A stretch of DNA of 56,453 nucleotides from Trichococcus sp. (GCA_030153215.1 JASKKA010000001.1:1-56453); one strand, 5' to 3'. Positions 34,057 through 44,495 are shown, counted from the stretch's first letter. Program-made: numbers and translations. Notes: a model not told the origin generated them from the sequence alone.

Positions 34057-35379
34057 CTAGTCTTCTTTTCCGAAAAATTCATTAAAAGCTGTCATGTCGG
34101 CTGTCTGTGTTTTGTACACTTTATCAAAATCAGCATAAATCTCAGTCAATGATAAAGTCTTTTCTTTGCCCGTCGACATCACTTTGAATTGCACTTGTTT
34201 GTTCTCCAGTTCGTCCTCACCGATTGTCAGCACTACTTTGGCGCCATTTTTCGTAGCAGTTTTGAATTGCGCCTTAGCTTTGCGGTCATGGAAGTCCCGA
34301 TCTGCCGAATACCCTGCTTGGCGCGCATTTTGGACCAATTTCAAGGCTTCAATGTTCGTGGCTTCCCCCAGGCCGACAACGTAAACATCCAACTCGGATA
34401 GTTTCGGTACATCAACTTGCTGGTCCTTCATCAAAAGAATCAGTCTTTCCAGTCCCATCCCGAAGCCAAACCCTGGCACTTCCGGTCCACCGATTTCCTG
34501 GACCAAGCCGTCATAGCGGCCACCGCCGCAGATGGTCGTTTCCGCTCCAAATACTGCGGATGATGTCATGATTTCAAAGATAGTATCCTGATAATAATCG
34601 AGTCCACGGACCATGTTGCTGTTGATTGTGAACGGAATTTCCAATGCCTGAAGCATTTCCTGGACCGATTCAAAATGTTTCTTCGAATCTTCCGACAAGA
34701 ACTCCAGTATGCTCGGTGCTTGGGCAACGATTTCTTTGTCGTGTTTGTCTTTGCTGTCCAGCACGCGCAGCGGATTCTTGTGCAGACGGGTCTGGGAATC
34801 TTTACTCAGTTCATCATGGAATGGCTCCAGATAGGCGATTAGGGCTTCACGGTATCTGATCCGATCTTCCGTTTTGCCCAACGAATTGATGACCAATTTC
34901 AGATCGCTCAATTCCAGTTCTTTCAGTATATCCCATGCCAGTGCCATCGTTTCGACATCGGTCGCCGGATTGACGCTTCCGAAAACTTCGACACCCAATT
35001 GGTGGAATTGGCGCATTCTTCCGCCTTGCGGTCTTTCGTAGCGGAACATCGGACTGATGTAATAGACTTTCAGTGGTTTCGGATGTTCCGGACCAAAAAG
35101 TTTATTTTCGACGTAGGCCCGAACAACTGGAGCTGTTCCTTCCGGCTTCAATGCGATGTGGCGTTCGCCTTTGTCGTAGAAATCATACATTTCTTTCGAC
35201 ACGATATCGCTCGTGTCGCCGACCCCTCTGGAGAACAGTTCATAACTTTCGAACATTGGGGTGCGGATTTCTGAAAATTGATAGTCGTGCAGTAGGATGC
35301 GGGCCGTTTCTTCCACATATTGCCAAATTTCCGCTTCCTGCAAATATATGTCGGCAGTCCCTTTTGGTTTTTGTATCAT
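34057..35379 (-). CDS. hisS: Histidyl-tRNA synthetase
   Basis: [52 protein letters not shown]-like [25 protein letters not shown]. Confidence 0.98.
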   Translation of the reverse strand: MIQKPKGTADIYLQEAEIWQYVEETARILLHDYQFSEIRTPMFESYELFSRGVGDTSDIVSKEMYDFYDKGERHIALKPEGTAPVVRAYVENKLFGPEHPKPLKVYYISPMFRYERPQGGRMRQFHQLGVEVFGSVNPATDVETMALAWDILKELELSDLKLVINSLGKTEDRIRYREALIAYLEPFHDELSKDSQTRLHKNPLRVLDSKDKHDKEIVAQAPSILEFLSEDSKKHFESVQEMLQALEIPFTINSNMVRGLDYYQDTIFEIMTSSAVFGAETTICGGGRYDGLVQEIGGPEVPGFGFGMGLERLILLMKDQQVDVPKLSELDVYVVGLGEATNIEALKLVQNARQAGYSADRDFHDRKAKAQFKTATKNGAKVVLTIGEDELENKQVQFKVMSTGKEKTLSLTEIYADFDKVYKTQTADMTAFNEFFGKED

Positions 35380-35424
35380 TTTATCACTCCTTAAGCTTCT
35401 TACTGTCTTATGTCTGAAAAAAAG

Positions 35425-35660
35425 CAAAAAAATAGCCCTCTTTCCATCATGGAAAAGGACGATTAGTCAGACGTGGTGCCACCTTTATTCGAAAGCATAG
35501 CTTTCCTTTAACGAGTAACGTTCGTGGCGTAATAGCTTTGCACTATTAATCCTCCAACCTGTCTTTCGAATAAACGTTTGGGAGTGCTCTCAGCCGCGGC
35601 AATCCTCTCTGAATCAAACTTATCTATTCTACTTCGATCTTCACTGGACATTTATAATTT
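35425..35660 (-). promoter_or_regulatory. T-box riboswitch leader of hisS-aspS
   Basis: Minus strand carries AGGTGGCACCACGT (35471-35484), apical-loop motif AGAGAG...GGATTGCCGCGGCTGAGAG, and terminator ccttttccatgatggaaagagggctattttttt. Promoter TTGACA (35694-35689), 17 nt, TATCGT (35671-35666). Confidence 0.92.
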
Positions 35661-35739
35661 CCTTAACGATACAAGATAAGCTTCGAATTGTCAATACTGT
35701 TTTCATCAAACTTTCACTTTTACAATTTCTGAAAAGGCT

Positions 35740-35769
35740 TTGCATTGGATACTGTATCTTTGCTATAAT
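35740..35769 (+). promoter_or_regulatory. Sigma-A-like promoter of the amidase gene
   Basis: TTGCAT (35740-35745), 18 nt, TATAAT (35764-35769). Confidence 0.7.
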
Positions 35770-35831
35770 GAGAGAAGAATTGAACATTTTTTGTAAATTT
35801 TATGCATCCCAGACCAGAAAGGAGACAACTA

Positions 35832-37148
35832 GTGAAGACTATCGCAAAAAATAAACATCTGTTCTTCTTGACGCTTGTTTTGCTATTTGTCGGATTGGGC
35901 TCCTTCGGTACGGTAGCATTAGCCAACTATACTACAGTCAGCATTTCCGCCAGCATCGTAAATGTCCGTTCCGGACCAGGATTATCCTACGACATCATGA
36001 CGCAAATCCAAGGCGGCTCATCAGTCAACGTTTTGGCAGAAAAGAACGAATGGTACAAAGTCCGGCTAACGGACGGAAGAATCGGTTGGGTCGCCAGCTG
36101 GCTGATCAACAACACTGAGATTGCGGCAACATCCGAACTGCTGGCGACGGTCCTTGTGCCTTCCGCCAACGTCCGGCAAGAGAACAGCGAAACATCCGAA
36201 GTTGTCGGAACGGCCAGTGAAGGCGAAAAATTCGCTCTCTTATATGAAGAAAACGGCTGGAGCCAAATTCAGTACAACAATAAAGTAGCTTGGATTTTAT
36301 CGGAACTGATCGAAATTTCACCAGGCAGTATCCAACTGGCGCCGGAAACGATTGATACCACAGCGATTGCTGCAGACGACACTAATCCGAAGGTCATCAT
36401 CACGATGGATGGTGTAAATGTGCGCAGCGGTCCTTCAACGGGCAGCGATATCCTGTTCATTGCCGAAAAAGGTGAAGAGTACGAGCTGATCAGCGAATCT
36501 GGCGATTTTTATAAGATCCTTTATGAGGGAACCCAGGAAGGCTACGTTGCTTCCTGGTTGGTGGAAACATCCGAGTCGATCACTACGCCGGTCACTGCTT
36601 CGTCCACCACCACGCTTGCCGAAGCGACCATCGTGATCGATCCTGGCCACGGCGGAGAGGATCCGGGCGCGGAAGGAACTTATATTTACGAGAAGGAAGT
36701 CACACTCAAAACCGCTCAAGCGGTGGCTGATAAATTACGCAGTGCCGGAGCAAACGTCATCTTGACGCGCACCTCTGATGTCTATGTTACTTTGGAGGAT
36801 CGGGCAGAAATGAGCAATGTCAATAATGCAGACCTCTTCATCAGTCTGCATTATGATTCCACCGCAAGCGGAACTTCCGCGACTGGCTTCACGACTTATT
36901 ATTATGCGGACGCGGACATTCCGTTGGCAAATCTCGTTGATGATCACTTGGCCGACAATTTACCGTTGCAGGACAATGGTTCCAAATTCGGTGATTTCCT
37001 GGTCACTCGCGAAAATGAGCAGCCCGCCTTATTGCTGGAGCTTGGCTACATGAATAATGACTCTGACGTCAAAACCTTCAACTCTGATTATTACCGCTCG
37101 TTGGTGGCAGAAAGCATTTACCAGGCACTGACAGAATATTTCCAATAA
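35832..37148 (+). CDS. N-acetylmuramoyl-L-alanine amidase (Amidase_3) with three SH3b domains
   Basis: GTG start after aaaggag; three SH3b modules (NVRSGPGLSYD..., NVRQENSETSE..., NVRSGPSTGSD...), then ATIVIDPGHGGEDPGAEG and LLLELGYMNNDSD. Confidence 0.95.
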   Translation: MKTIAKNKHLFFLTLVLLFVGLGSFGTVALANYTTVSISASIVNVRSGPGLSYDIMTQIQGGSSVNVLAEKNEWYKVRLTDGRIGWVASWLINNTEIAATSELLATVLVPSANVRQENSETSEVVGTASEGEKFALLYEENGWSQIQYNNKVAWILSELIEISPGSIQLAPETIDTTAIAADDTNPKVIITMDGVNVRSGPSTGSDILFIAEKGEEYELISESGDFYKILYEGTQEGYVASWLVETSESITTPVTASSTTTLAEATIVIDPGHGGEDPGAEGTYIYEKEVTLKTAQAVADKLRSAGANVILTRTSDVYVTLEDRAEMSNVNNADLFISLHYDSTASGTSATGFTTYYYADADIPLANLVDDHLADNLPLQDNGSKFGDFLVTRENEQPALLLELGYMNNDSDVKTFNSDYYRSLVAESIYQALTEYFQ

Positions 37149-37154
37149 GAAAAT

Positions 37155-37340
37155 CGGAACGGGTTTGACCAGCTTTGAAGCTGGCTATCAGAAAAGCTGA
37201 ACGGGTTCGTTCAGCCCTGAAAGAAATTTAGGAAATCTTTCCGACTGAGCATCGAAGAGCGCAATTGCTGAGAGACTTCCTGCGTCAGTAGGTTAGTCGA
37301 ACAGTATGTCTTGGCTCGCAGAGACAAGAGGTTCCTTTTT
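37155..37340. repeat. Hairpin-rich intergenic element (possible repeat or structured RNA)
   Basis: ccagc-tttgaa-gctgg (37169-37184); gctgaac-gggttc-gttcagc (37196-37215); two gaacgggtt submotifs; tgaagctggctatca resembles the core of the adjacent dispersed repeat. Confidence 0.5.
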
Positions 37341-37343
37341 ACT

Positions 37344-37472
37344 TTTCCGAAGGGCTAACCCGTGAAGCTGGCCATCATTTGAGGTGCATGAAACATTTTG
37401 CAAACGTGTGAAACACCTACGGTGAAGCTCTTTTCAATCCGAAAAATCTTGTACTTTCCTACTATATCAAAA
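37344..37472. repeat. Dispersed intergenic repeat, copy 2
   Basis: ~90% match by eye to 23..152; same orientation, same position relative to a terminator of a minus-strand gene. Confidence 0.85.
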
Positions 37473-37478
37473 CAAAAC

Positions 37479-37523
37479 AGAGCCGTCATATCGAACCTCG
37501 AAGGGTTCGATATGACGGCTCTG
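37479..37523. terminator. Strong bidirectional terminator next to dtd
   Basis: cagagccgtcatatcgaacc-tcgaa-gggttcgatatgacggctctg. Confidence 0.85.
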
Positions 37524-37970
37524 TTATTTGTTTTTGGAATCAATGAGAATGGTTACTGGTCCATCGTTGTTCAAACGGACAGACATGTGCGCACCGAACT
37601 TACCGGATGCTACTGAGAAACCTTCCGATCTTAGCAGCTCATTGAACGCTTGGTAGAGCGCTTCTCCCGTTTCAGGAGCAGCTGCTTGGGTAAAGCTTGG
37701 ACGATTCCCCTTTTTCGTATCGGCGAACAATGTGAACTGGGATATCGAAAGGATGGCTCCACTAACATCTTTCAAGGAGCGGTTCATTTTGCCCTCTGCA
37801 TCCTCGAAAACCCTGAGATTCGAAACTTTACGGGAAAGGTAGTGGACATCTTCTTGAGTATCGTCCTTACCAATCCCGACCAGAAGCATAAATCCCTCAC
37901 CGATCTCTCCGATAATTTCCCCATCGACCAAGACGGATGCTTCCGTCACTTTTTGCACAACAACACGCAT
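37524..37970 (-). CDS. dtd: D-aminoacyl-tRNA deacylase
   Basis: [61 protein letters not shown]. Confidence 0.97.
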   Translation of the reverse strand: MRVVVQKVTEASVLVDGEIIGEIGEGFMLLVGIGKDDTQEDVHYLSRKVSNLRVFEDAEGKMNRSLKDVSGAILSISQFTLFADTKKGNRPSFTQAAAPETGEALYQAFNELLRSEGFSVASGKFGAHMSVRLNNDGPVTILIDSKNK

Positions 37971-37994
37971 ATAAATCCTCGTTTCATTTTGGTA

Positions 37995-40205
37995 TTAGGA
38001 TGTGACTCTTCTGACAGTGTAAACATCCGGGATATTCTTGATTTTATCGACGATTTTATCCAATTGACTCAAGTTTTGGATTCCGATTTTCAGCGTAATG
38101 ACCGCGATTTTATTGCTGTCGACTTTCCCATTGACGCTGCTGAGATTTTTGGTCATTGTGTTCACTACATGCAAAATTTCGTTCAAGAGACCGGAGCGAT
38201 TATAGCCCTCGACAGTCAATTCAGTTTCGTAATCGATATTGGACGTTCCTGTATCTTCCCATTCGACTTCAATCAAACGGTCACCATGTTCCCCTGAAAC
38301 CTGTACATTCGGACAATCTTTCCGATGAACCGAAATGCCACGCCCTTTTGTGATGTAGCCGACAATTTCATCCCCTGGTACCGGGTTGCAACAATGGCTG
38401 ATGCGTATAAGCAGATTATCCACACCCTGAATGACAACGCCGCCTTCATGGCGGATCTTCATTTTGGGATTGTCTTTTTTCGTTTTTTGCTCAATCGCGT
38501 CCAACTGTTGTTCCGCTTTGTGTTTGTCCCGCTCCCGGCGTGCTTTCTCGGTCAATCGGTTGGATACAATAAACGCGGACAATTCACCGAATCCGATGGC
38601 TGCATAAAGATCATCCTCCGAATTAACATTGAAGCGATTCAATAAATCTTTGATAGCTTGTTTCGTCAGGAATTCTTTTGGCGAAAACTCCATTTCCGTC
38701 AGTTGTTTTTCAAGCATATCCCGGCCTTTGATGACGTGTTCATCACGGTCCTGCAACTTGAAATAGCGTTTGATTTTATTTTTGGCTTTGCTGGTGGAAA
38801 CCAAATTGACCCAGTCCCTGCTTGGGCCGAATGAGTTCGGTGAGGTCATCACTTCGATGATATCGCCGTTCTGCAGTTTGTAATTCAGGGGGACAATCTT
38901 GCCGTTGACTTTCGCCCCGATGGTTTTGTGTCCGATTTCGGTATGGATATTGTAGGCAAAATCCAAAGGACCTGCTCCTGATGGCAATTCAACGACATCG
39001 CCTTTCGGGGTGAAGACATACACTTTGTCCTTGAAAATATCTTCTTTGACGCTTTCCACGAATTCGCTGGCGTTCTTGGAATCATCCTGCAAATCGATCA
39101 GGTCGCGGAACCAATCGATCTGATGGGGCATTTTTTCCGGATCGATTTTTTTGGTGATGCCCTCTTTGTACGCCCAGTGCGCAGCAACCCCATATTCTGC
39201 GACTTGATGCATTTCGATCGTCCGGATCTGAATTTCGACGGGTGTTCCTTGAGTCCCGATCACGGTCGTGTGCAGCGACTGATACATATTCGCCTTGGGC
39301 ATGGCGATATAGTCTTTGAAACGGCCCGGCATTGGTTTCCATTTCGTATGGATGGCACCCAAAACGGCATAACAGTCTTTGATGGAATGGACGATGACGC
39401 GGATAGCCAACAAATCATAGATTTCCGTGAACTGTTTCTTCTGATCCTTCATTTTTCGGTAGATGGAGTTGATGTGCTTCGGCCTGCCGTAGATATCGGC
39501 CTCAATCTCCAATTCATCGATCGAATCTTTGATCTTATTAATCGTATCCTTGATGTACAGTTCCCGCTCATCGCGTTTGCTGTTCATCAGATGGACAATC
39601 CGATAATATTGTTGCGGATTCAGATATCTGAGCGAAGTATCCTCCAGTTCCCATTTGATTCGGTTCATCCCTAAACGGTGTGCTAATGGTGCATAAATTT
39701 CCATCGTCTCATTGGAAATGGTTCTTTGTTTTTCCGGCTTATGGTATTTCAACGTGCGCATATTGTGCAGTCTATCCGCCAATTTGACCATGATGATGCG
39801 TAGGTCCTTCGCCATGGCCATCAACATTTTACGGTGGTTCTCGGCTTGTTGCTCTTCATGCGACTTGTATTCGATTTTTCCTAGCTTGGTGACGCCATCG
39901 ACCAGGATGGCTACGGTTTTGGAAAACTCCCGTTCGATATCCTCCAAGGTATATTCAGTATCTTCCACAACATCATGCAAAAATCCCGTTGCAATCGTTT
40001 CTGGATCTAATTTCAAATCTGCCAATATCGCTGCGACTTGGGTCGGATGAACGAAGTACTCCTCACCGGACTTCCGCATCTGTCCGCTATGAGCATCCCT
40101 GGCAAAATCACACGCTTTTTGGACAAATGCCACATGGGTTTCGTTCATATATTCCGCGCATAGTTGCACAACCTCTTCAGGCGAATAGGTTTTGATTTTC
40201 GGCAT
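37995..40205 (-). CDS. rel: Bifunctional (p)ppGpp synthetase/hydrolase (RSH)
   Basis: HD domain GFLHDVVEDTEYT, synthetase YQSLHTTVIG, TGS and ACT domains; start at MPKIKTYSPEEV. Confidence 0.96.
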   Translation of the reverse strand: MPKIKTYSPEEVVQLCAEYMNETHVAFVQKACDFARDAHSGQMRKSGEEYFVHPTQVAAILADLKLDPETIATGFLHDVVEDTEYTLEDIEREFSKTVAILVDGVTKLGKIEYKSHEEQQAENHRKMLMAMAKDLRIIMVKLADRLHNMRTLKYHKPEKQRTISNETMEIYAPLAHRLGMNRIKWELEDTSLRYLNPQQYYRIVHLMNSKRDERELYIKDTINKIKDSIDELEIEADIYGRPKHINSIYRKMKDQKKQFTEIYDLLAIRVIVHSIKDCYAVLGAIHTKWKPMPGRFKDYIAMPKANMYQSLHTTVIGTQGTPVEIQIRTIEMHQVAEYGVAAHWAYKEGITKKIDPEKMPHQIDWFRDLIDLQDDSKNASEFVESVKEDIFKDKVYVFTPKGDVVELPSGAGPLDFAYNIHTEIGHKTIGAKVNGKIVPLNYKLQNGDIIEVMTSPNSFGPSRDWVNLVSTSKAKNKIKRYFKLQDRDEHVIKGRDMLEKQLTEMEFSPKEFLTKQAIKDLLNRFNVNSEDDLYAAIGFGELSAFIVSNRLTEKARRERDKHKAEQQLDAIEQKTKKDNPKMKIRHEGGVVIQGVDNLLIRISHCCNPVPGDEIVGYITKGRGISVHRKDCPNVQVSGEHGDRLIEVEWEDTGTSNIDYETELTVEGYNRSGLLNEILHVVNTMTKNLSSVNGKVDSNKIAVITLKIGIQNLSQLDKIVDKIKNIPDVYTVRRVTS

Positions 40206-40395
40206 GTTGTCACTCCTGACTCTTAAGATTATGTATTTACTTACTGCGATTCCGTCCGTAAACGGAAAAGTTGCTGAATATATCCTATTCCGCAAACAAA
40301 AAAGTGAATATATTTCTCTTTATTATACTTTATATTGAAACGATGCGCCATCAACAATTGTCCTCTGTTTACAACCTGGAAGAATCAAAAAAACC

Positions 40396-40436
40396 TTGAG
40401 GGAGAACTAAATAAAGAAGTCCCTCAAAGTTTTTTG
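40396..40436. terminator. Terminator of deoC
   Basis: ttgaggga-gaactaaataaagaag-tccctcaa flanked by A and T runs. Confidence 0.8.
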
Positions 40437-40477
40437 ATCATTCAATTATCAGGATGCAAACGAAGCATCCCTTGCAT

Positions 40478-41143
40478 TTATTTAGCCGCAAGCCAACCTT
40501 CTACAATTTTCTTGCCGCTGGAAGTACCCAGGCGAGTTGCGCCGGCTGCGATGAAGGCTAAGGCATCTTCATACGAACGCACACCTCCACTTGCTTTTAC
40601 GTCCATTACAGGCCCTACTGTCTTGCGCATCAGGGCAACATCATCCAATGTTGCGCCCCCAGTTGAAAAACCGGTGGAAGTCTTAACAAAGTCTGCACCG
40701 GCCTTTTGGGCCAACTGGCAAGCAATCACTTTCTCTTCGTCGGTCAACAGGCACGTTTCGATGATGACTTTCAGGATTGCCTTGCCTTTGACCGCTTCGA
40801 CTAAAGCTGCGATTTCATGTTCGACCGTTTGATAGTCCCCATCCTTCAAAGCCCCGATGTTGATGACCATATCGACTTCATCAGCACCATTCTGAACCGC
40901 CTGTTTCGTTTCGAAAGTCTTTACTTCAGCCGTATTGGCGCCATGCGGAAAACCTACAACGGTGCAGACAAGCACATCCGATCCGGTCAGGAAAGCCTCA
41001 ACCTTTTTGACCCAGTAGGGTTGGACGCAGACGGATTTGAAATCGTACTCTTTCGCTTCTTCGCATAGGGCTTTGATATCCGCCTCTGTCGCATCTTGTC
41101 TCAATAAAGTGTGATCGATGTATTTGTTTAATCTTTCAACCAT
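40478..41143 (-). CDS. deoC: Deoxyribose-phosphate aldolase
   Basis: [55 protein letters not shown]. Confidence 0.97.
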   Translation of the reverse strand: MVERLNKYIDHTLLRQDATEADIKALCEEAKEYDFKSVCVQPYWVKKVEAFLTGSDVLVCTVVGFPHGANTAEVKTFETKQAVQNGADEVDMVINIGALKDGDYQTVEHEIAALVEAVKGKAILKVIIETCLLTDEEKVIACQLAQKAGADFVKTSTGFSTGGATLDDVALMRKTVGPVMDVKASGGVRSYEDALAFIAAGATRLGTSSGKKIVEGWLAAK

Positions 41144-41912
41144 TTTTATCCGCTCCTTTTCTTAATTCCATTTCATAGGACACTGCCGCCAATGCGTACA
41201 ACGGCGCTGTTTCAGCCCGCAAAATCCTTGGTCCCAACGCACAGCTCATGTGGCCGGCTTGTCGGAATGCTGCCACTTCTTCAGGCGCCAATCCGCCTTC
41301 AGGACCGAATACCAATAATAAGGAATCGCCCGCTTCAAGTTTTTCCAATGTGTTCACCAGGACGCTTTCCTCACCGGCTTTTGCATCCTCTTCATAGGCA
41401 ATCAACACTTTGGTGTACTTTTCCGCTTCCGCCAACAACTCTTTGAGGTTGTGGACAGAATTCACAAAAGGCTCTTTTTGGCGGTGCGATTGCTCCGCTG
41501 CCTCTTTTGCGATTTTTTGCAGGCGCTGCTGTTTTTTTGCGCTTTTGTCTGCTGTCCACTTCACAACCGCATTTTTTGCTGCGAAAGGGATGAAGGCTGC
41601 CGCGCCCAGCTCTGTACCCTTCTGTACGATGTATTCCAGCTTGTCGCCCTTCGGCAAACCGCAAGCGATCGTAATCTTGACCGGCAATTCCGTGGAGCGG
41701 TCTTCATCGGCCACCCACTTTAATCCGACGGTACTTGCTGATATATCGGTGATTTCCGCAACAAATGAAATGCCGGAGTTGTCGGCCAAATATACCTGTT
41801 CTCCTTGCTTCATGCGCATCACATGCACCATGTGGTGATGGAAATCATCCGACAAGCTGATTGGCTGCGTTTGATAGTCTTTGTTCAGTGGCGGAATGAT
41901 GTATCGCTGCAT
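41136..41912 (-). CDS. rsmE: 16S rRNA m3U1498 methyltransferase
   Basis: [53 protein letters not shown]. Confidence 0.95.
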   Translation of the reverse strand: MQRYIIPPLNKDYQTQPISLSDDFHHHMVHVMRMKQGEQVYLADNSGISFVAEITDISASTVGLKWVADEDRSTELPVKITIACGLPKGDKLEYIVQKGTELGAAAFIPFAAKNAVVKWTADKSAKKQQRLQKIAKEAAEQSHRQKEPFVNSVHNLKELLAEAEKYTKVLIAYEEDAKAGEESVLVNTLEKLEAGDSLLLVFGPEGGLAPEEVAAFRQAGHMSCALGPRILRAETAPLYALAAVSYEMELRKGADKNG

Positions 41913-41915
41913 GCT

Positions 41916-42866
41916 TCAACCCTCCAGATTTTTAGTGCAGATCAGGCAGACCCAATCCTTCATTTGCTTTTCTTGTTCGATCACAAAGCCATTGCTGATC
42001 AAAGCAGTGATCAGTTCCGCTTTCTTCGATTCAATGATGCCCGAAAGGATGAAATAGCCATCGTCCTTCAGGTTCTTGTAGGCATCAGGAAGCAGCAGCA
42101 AAAGAATTTCCGCCAGAATATTCGCAACGATGATATCCGCCTCCTCATTGGCTATCCCTACCAGAAGATTGTTCTCTTTTACGATGACATCCGAAGCATA
42201 GGCATTATAGGCGATATTTTCTTTGGAAACGCGTGTTGCGATTTCGTCGATATCATAAGCATAGACAGTTTCCGCACCCATTGCCTTAGCTGCGATACTC
42301 AGCACCCCCGACCCGGTCCCGACATCGATCACTTTTTCGCCGCCGCGCATCACTGCTTCGAGCGCTTCGAGGGAGAGACGCGTGGTTGGATGTGTGCCGG
42401 TTCCGAAAGCCATCCCGGGATCCAATTGAATCAGCATTTCTTTTTCATCCTCAGGTGTGTAGTCTTCCCAATACGGTACGATCGTCAAAAAACGAGTCAA
42501 GCGGATCGGATGGAAATATTCTTTCCAGGAATTTTCCCAGTCCTCTTCCTTCACTTGGTTGATCTGCAGCTCGTTCTTTCCGATCTTCAGATCAAATTTT
42601 TCCAGTTCCGCCAGCTGTTCTTTGATGAACAACACAGTGTCCTGAAAACCCGCGTTGTTCGGATAATAAGCCATGATATAAACGGCATGCCCTTCTTCAG
42701 GCAACGCACGTTCCTCCTTTATTTGCCCGAAACCGTCATCCTGAAGATTGACGAAGTCCAATTCGTCATCTATGGCGACTCCTTTCGCACCAGCTTCCAT
42801 CAATATATTCGATACAGCCTCAACTGCTTCGGTAGCAGTCACAACCTTCACTTCATTCCATTCCAT
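41916..42866 (-). CDS. prmA: Ribosomal protein L11 methyltransferase
   Basis: MAFGTGTHPTTRLSLEALE, VIDVGTGSGVLSIAAKAMGA, DIIVANILAEILLLL. Confidence 0.96.
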   Translation of the reverse strand: MEWNEVKVVTATEAVEAVSNILMEAGAKGVAIDDELDFVNLQDDGFGQIKEERALPEEGHAVYIMAYYPNNAGFQDTVLFIKEQLAELEKFDLKIGKNELQINQVKEEDWENSWKEYFHPIRLTRFLTIVPYWEDYTPEDEKEMLIQLDPGMAFGTGTHPTTRLSLEALEAVMRGGEKVIDVGTGSGVLSIAAKAMGAETVYAYDIDEIATRVSKENIAYNAYASDVIVKENNLLVGIANEEADIIVANILAEILLLLLPDAYKNLKDDGYFILSGIIESKKAELITALISNGFVIEQEKQMKDWVCLICTKNLEG

Positions 42867-42887
42867 TTACATTCACCTTTCCTACCA

Positions 42888-43370
42888 TCAAGGATAACGA
42901 TAATACGTTTCATCAAATCTTCCTAATTCCTTCAGTGTTTCGATTGTCTGCATAAAATTCAGCTCTTTCCAATGCAATTCGAAGCTGGACTCACCCTCGT
43001 CTTTCAGAAAATCCCTGAGTTTAGTGTTTGCTTCTCCGACCGTCAAGCGAATATTCTTAACGACCGCTTCCGCCAATCCTCCCTGAATCCCTTTTTTCCG
43101 ATCGAATGGGATACCCGTTAAATACTCCTCCGTTTTGATTTTTGAAGACGCGCGATCATAAAACAAAACAGAATCTTCAAAAATGAACCGATCTTCGTGA
43201 TTCGAGTGGCCAAATATGTCAGAAATACTATTGTCTGGAGGATAACTGACTTCTAATAATAACACAATTTCGACTGTATGGAACGGTTTATGCCACTCCA
43301 ATCGCCATTCACAAGGCAAGTGTTGTTCTTCCAGTTCCTCGTGGAGTTTGTCGATCATACTTTTGTTCAT
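42888..43370 (-). CDS. DUF3013 family protein
   Basis: LPCEWRLEWHKPFHTVEIVLLLEV...; beside prmA as commonly seen in Lactobacillales (recalled family pattern). Confidence 0.7.
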   Translation of the reverse strand: MNKSMIDKLHEELEEQHLPCEWRLEWHKPFHTVEIVLLLEVSYPPDNSISDIFGHSNHEDRFIFEDSVLFYDRASSKIKTEEYLTGIPFDRKKGIQGGLAEAVVKNIRLTVGEANTKLRDFLKDEGESSFELHWKELNFMQTIETLKELGRFDETYYRYP

Positions 43371-43597
43371 TCTCTTCCTCCTCGTGCCCTCATTTCGGCT
43401 GAGCTTTACTGGCTCTGTGCCGCCTCCGGATGATGCTCTCCATCCATTGTAGCAAATAATGAGAAAAAGATATATTCCGGGCTATGCATCAGCAAATTAT
43501 TTTAGTGAAAATCAGCCCCGGATTATTGAGGGAACGATTTCTAAAAGATCCGGTTTATGATATATTTAGTCTAGGCAAAAAGTTGGAGGGATATTTC

Positions 43598-43972
43598 ATG
43601 ACAGAACACTCAGAGATCAGACAATCCATCGATTACTTGGTCGCGCGCATCGCACGTGATTACCAAAAAGAGGAATACAAAGACTGCTTAAAAATCCAGA
43701 TTCCGTTCGGTCGTAGGGCTGAAATACTTTTGGCTGACGACTATCTCACAGCAGATGAAAAAATCATTTTTGAGGATGGTATCGATCCGGCCATAAAAAG
43801 CGAACTCTTCAAAGAGGTCCTGCAAGCTAAAACGGATAAGGTCTTCAAGAGTTTTCTATTGGAGATATTCGGCAAGCAGCCGGTTCTTAATGAAAATTTA
43901 TCCATCACAACCACTAAATCGGGCGACAAGCAATACATCATCATCAATTTTCAAGGAGCCTTGCCATATTAA
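43598..43972 (+). CDS. Hypothetical protein (~124 aa)
   Basis: ATG at 43598 with ggaggg RBS; MTEHSEIRQSIDYLVARIARDYQKEEYKDCLKIQIPFGRRAEILLADDYLTADEKIIFEDG...; no family recognised. Confidence 0.7.
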   Translation: MTEHSEIRQSIDYLVARIARDYQKEEYKDCLKIQIPFGRRAEILLADDYLTADEKIIFEDGIDPAIKSELFKEVLQAKTDKVFKSFLLEIFGKQPVLNENLSITTTKSGDKQYIIINFQGALPY

Positions 43973-44141
43973 GCTTTCCATTTACGCAGAGGCTTTATGA
44001 TCCGCGGCTGAAGCAAGAAAAAATTAAGTTGAGTTTATGCGAAAAGCCTGATATGATGTTGATTAGAATATTTGCTTATTAATATTACTTTTTTATGCTA
44101 TACTGTTTAGGTAACAAGGACAACTAACGAGGTGTGCAAAT

Positions 44142-44483
44142 ATGGCAGATAAAAATCTAACAACTAAAGATATTCTGCAAAAAGAATTCAAAAGCGCTAT
44201 GAGAGGCTATAATGTTGCAGAAGTCGATGAATATCTGGATATGATCATAAGAGATTATGAATCTTATCAAAAAGATCTTTCTTATCTTCAAAGCGAAAAT
44301 GAACGTTTGATGAGCCGTGTGGATGAGTTGACGAAGCAAGCAGTTTTAGCTAAGCCGACCCAATCGAATGTATCATCAGTCGGCAGCGGTGTAACGAATT
44401 TTGATATTCTGAAACGCCTTTCCAACTTGGAGAAACATGTATTCGGTTCAAAATTGGATGAAACCAACGAAGAAGCAAACTAG
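44142..44483 (+). CDS. gpsB: Cell division protein GpsB (DivIVA-like)
   Basis: LTTKDILQKEFKSAMRGYNVAEVDEYLDMIIRDYESYQKDL; immediately upstream of rnpB. Confidence 0.96.
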   Translation: MADKNLTTKDILQKEFKSAMRGYNVAEVDEYLDMIIRDYESYQKDLSYLQSENERLMSRVDELTKQAVLAKPTQSNVSSVGSGVTNFDILKRLSNLEKHVFGSKLDETNEEAN

Positions 44484-44495
44484 CATCAATAGACA

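Noticed and set aside
41805-42926. 373-aa plus-strand ORF opposite prmA
   Set aside because: Antisense shadow of prmA; the minus-strand product matches PrmA motifs throughout.
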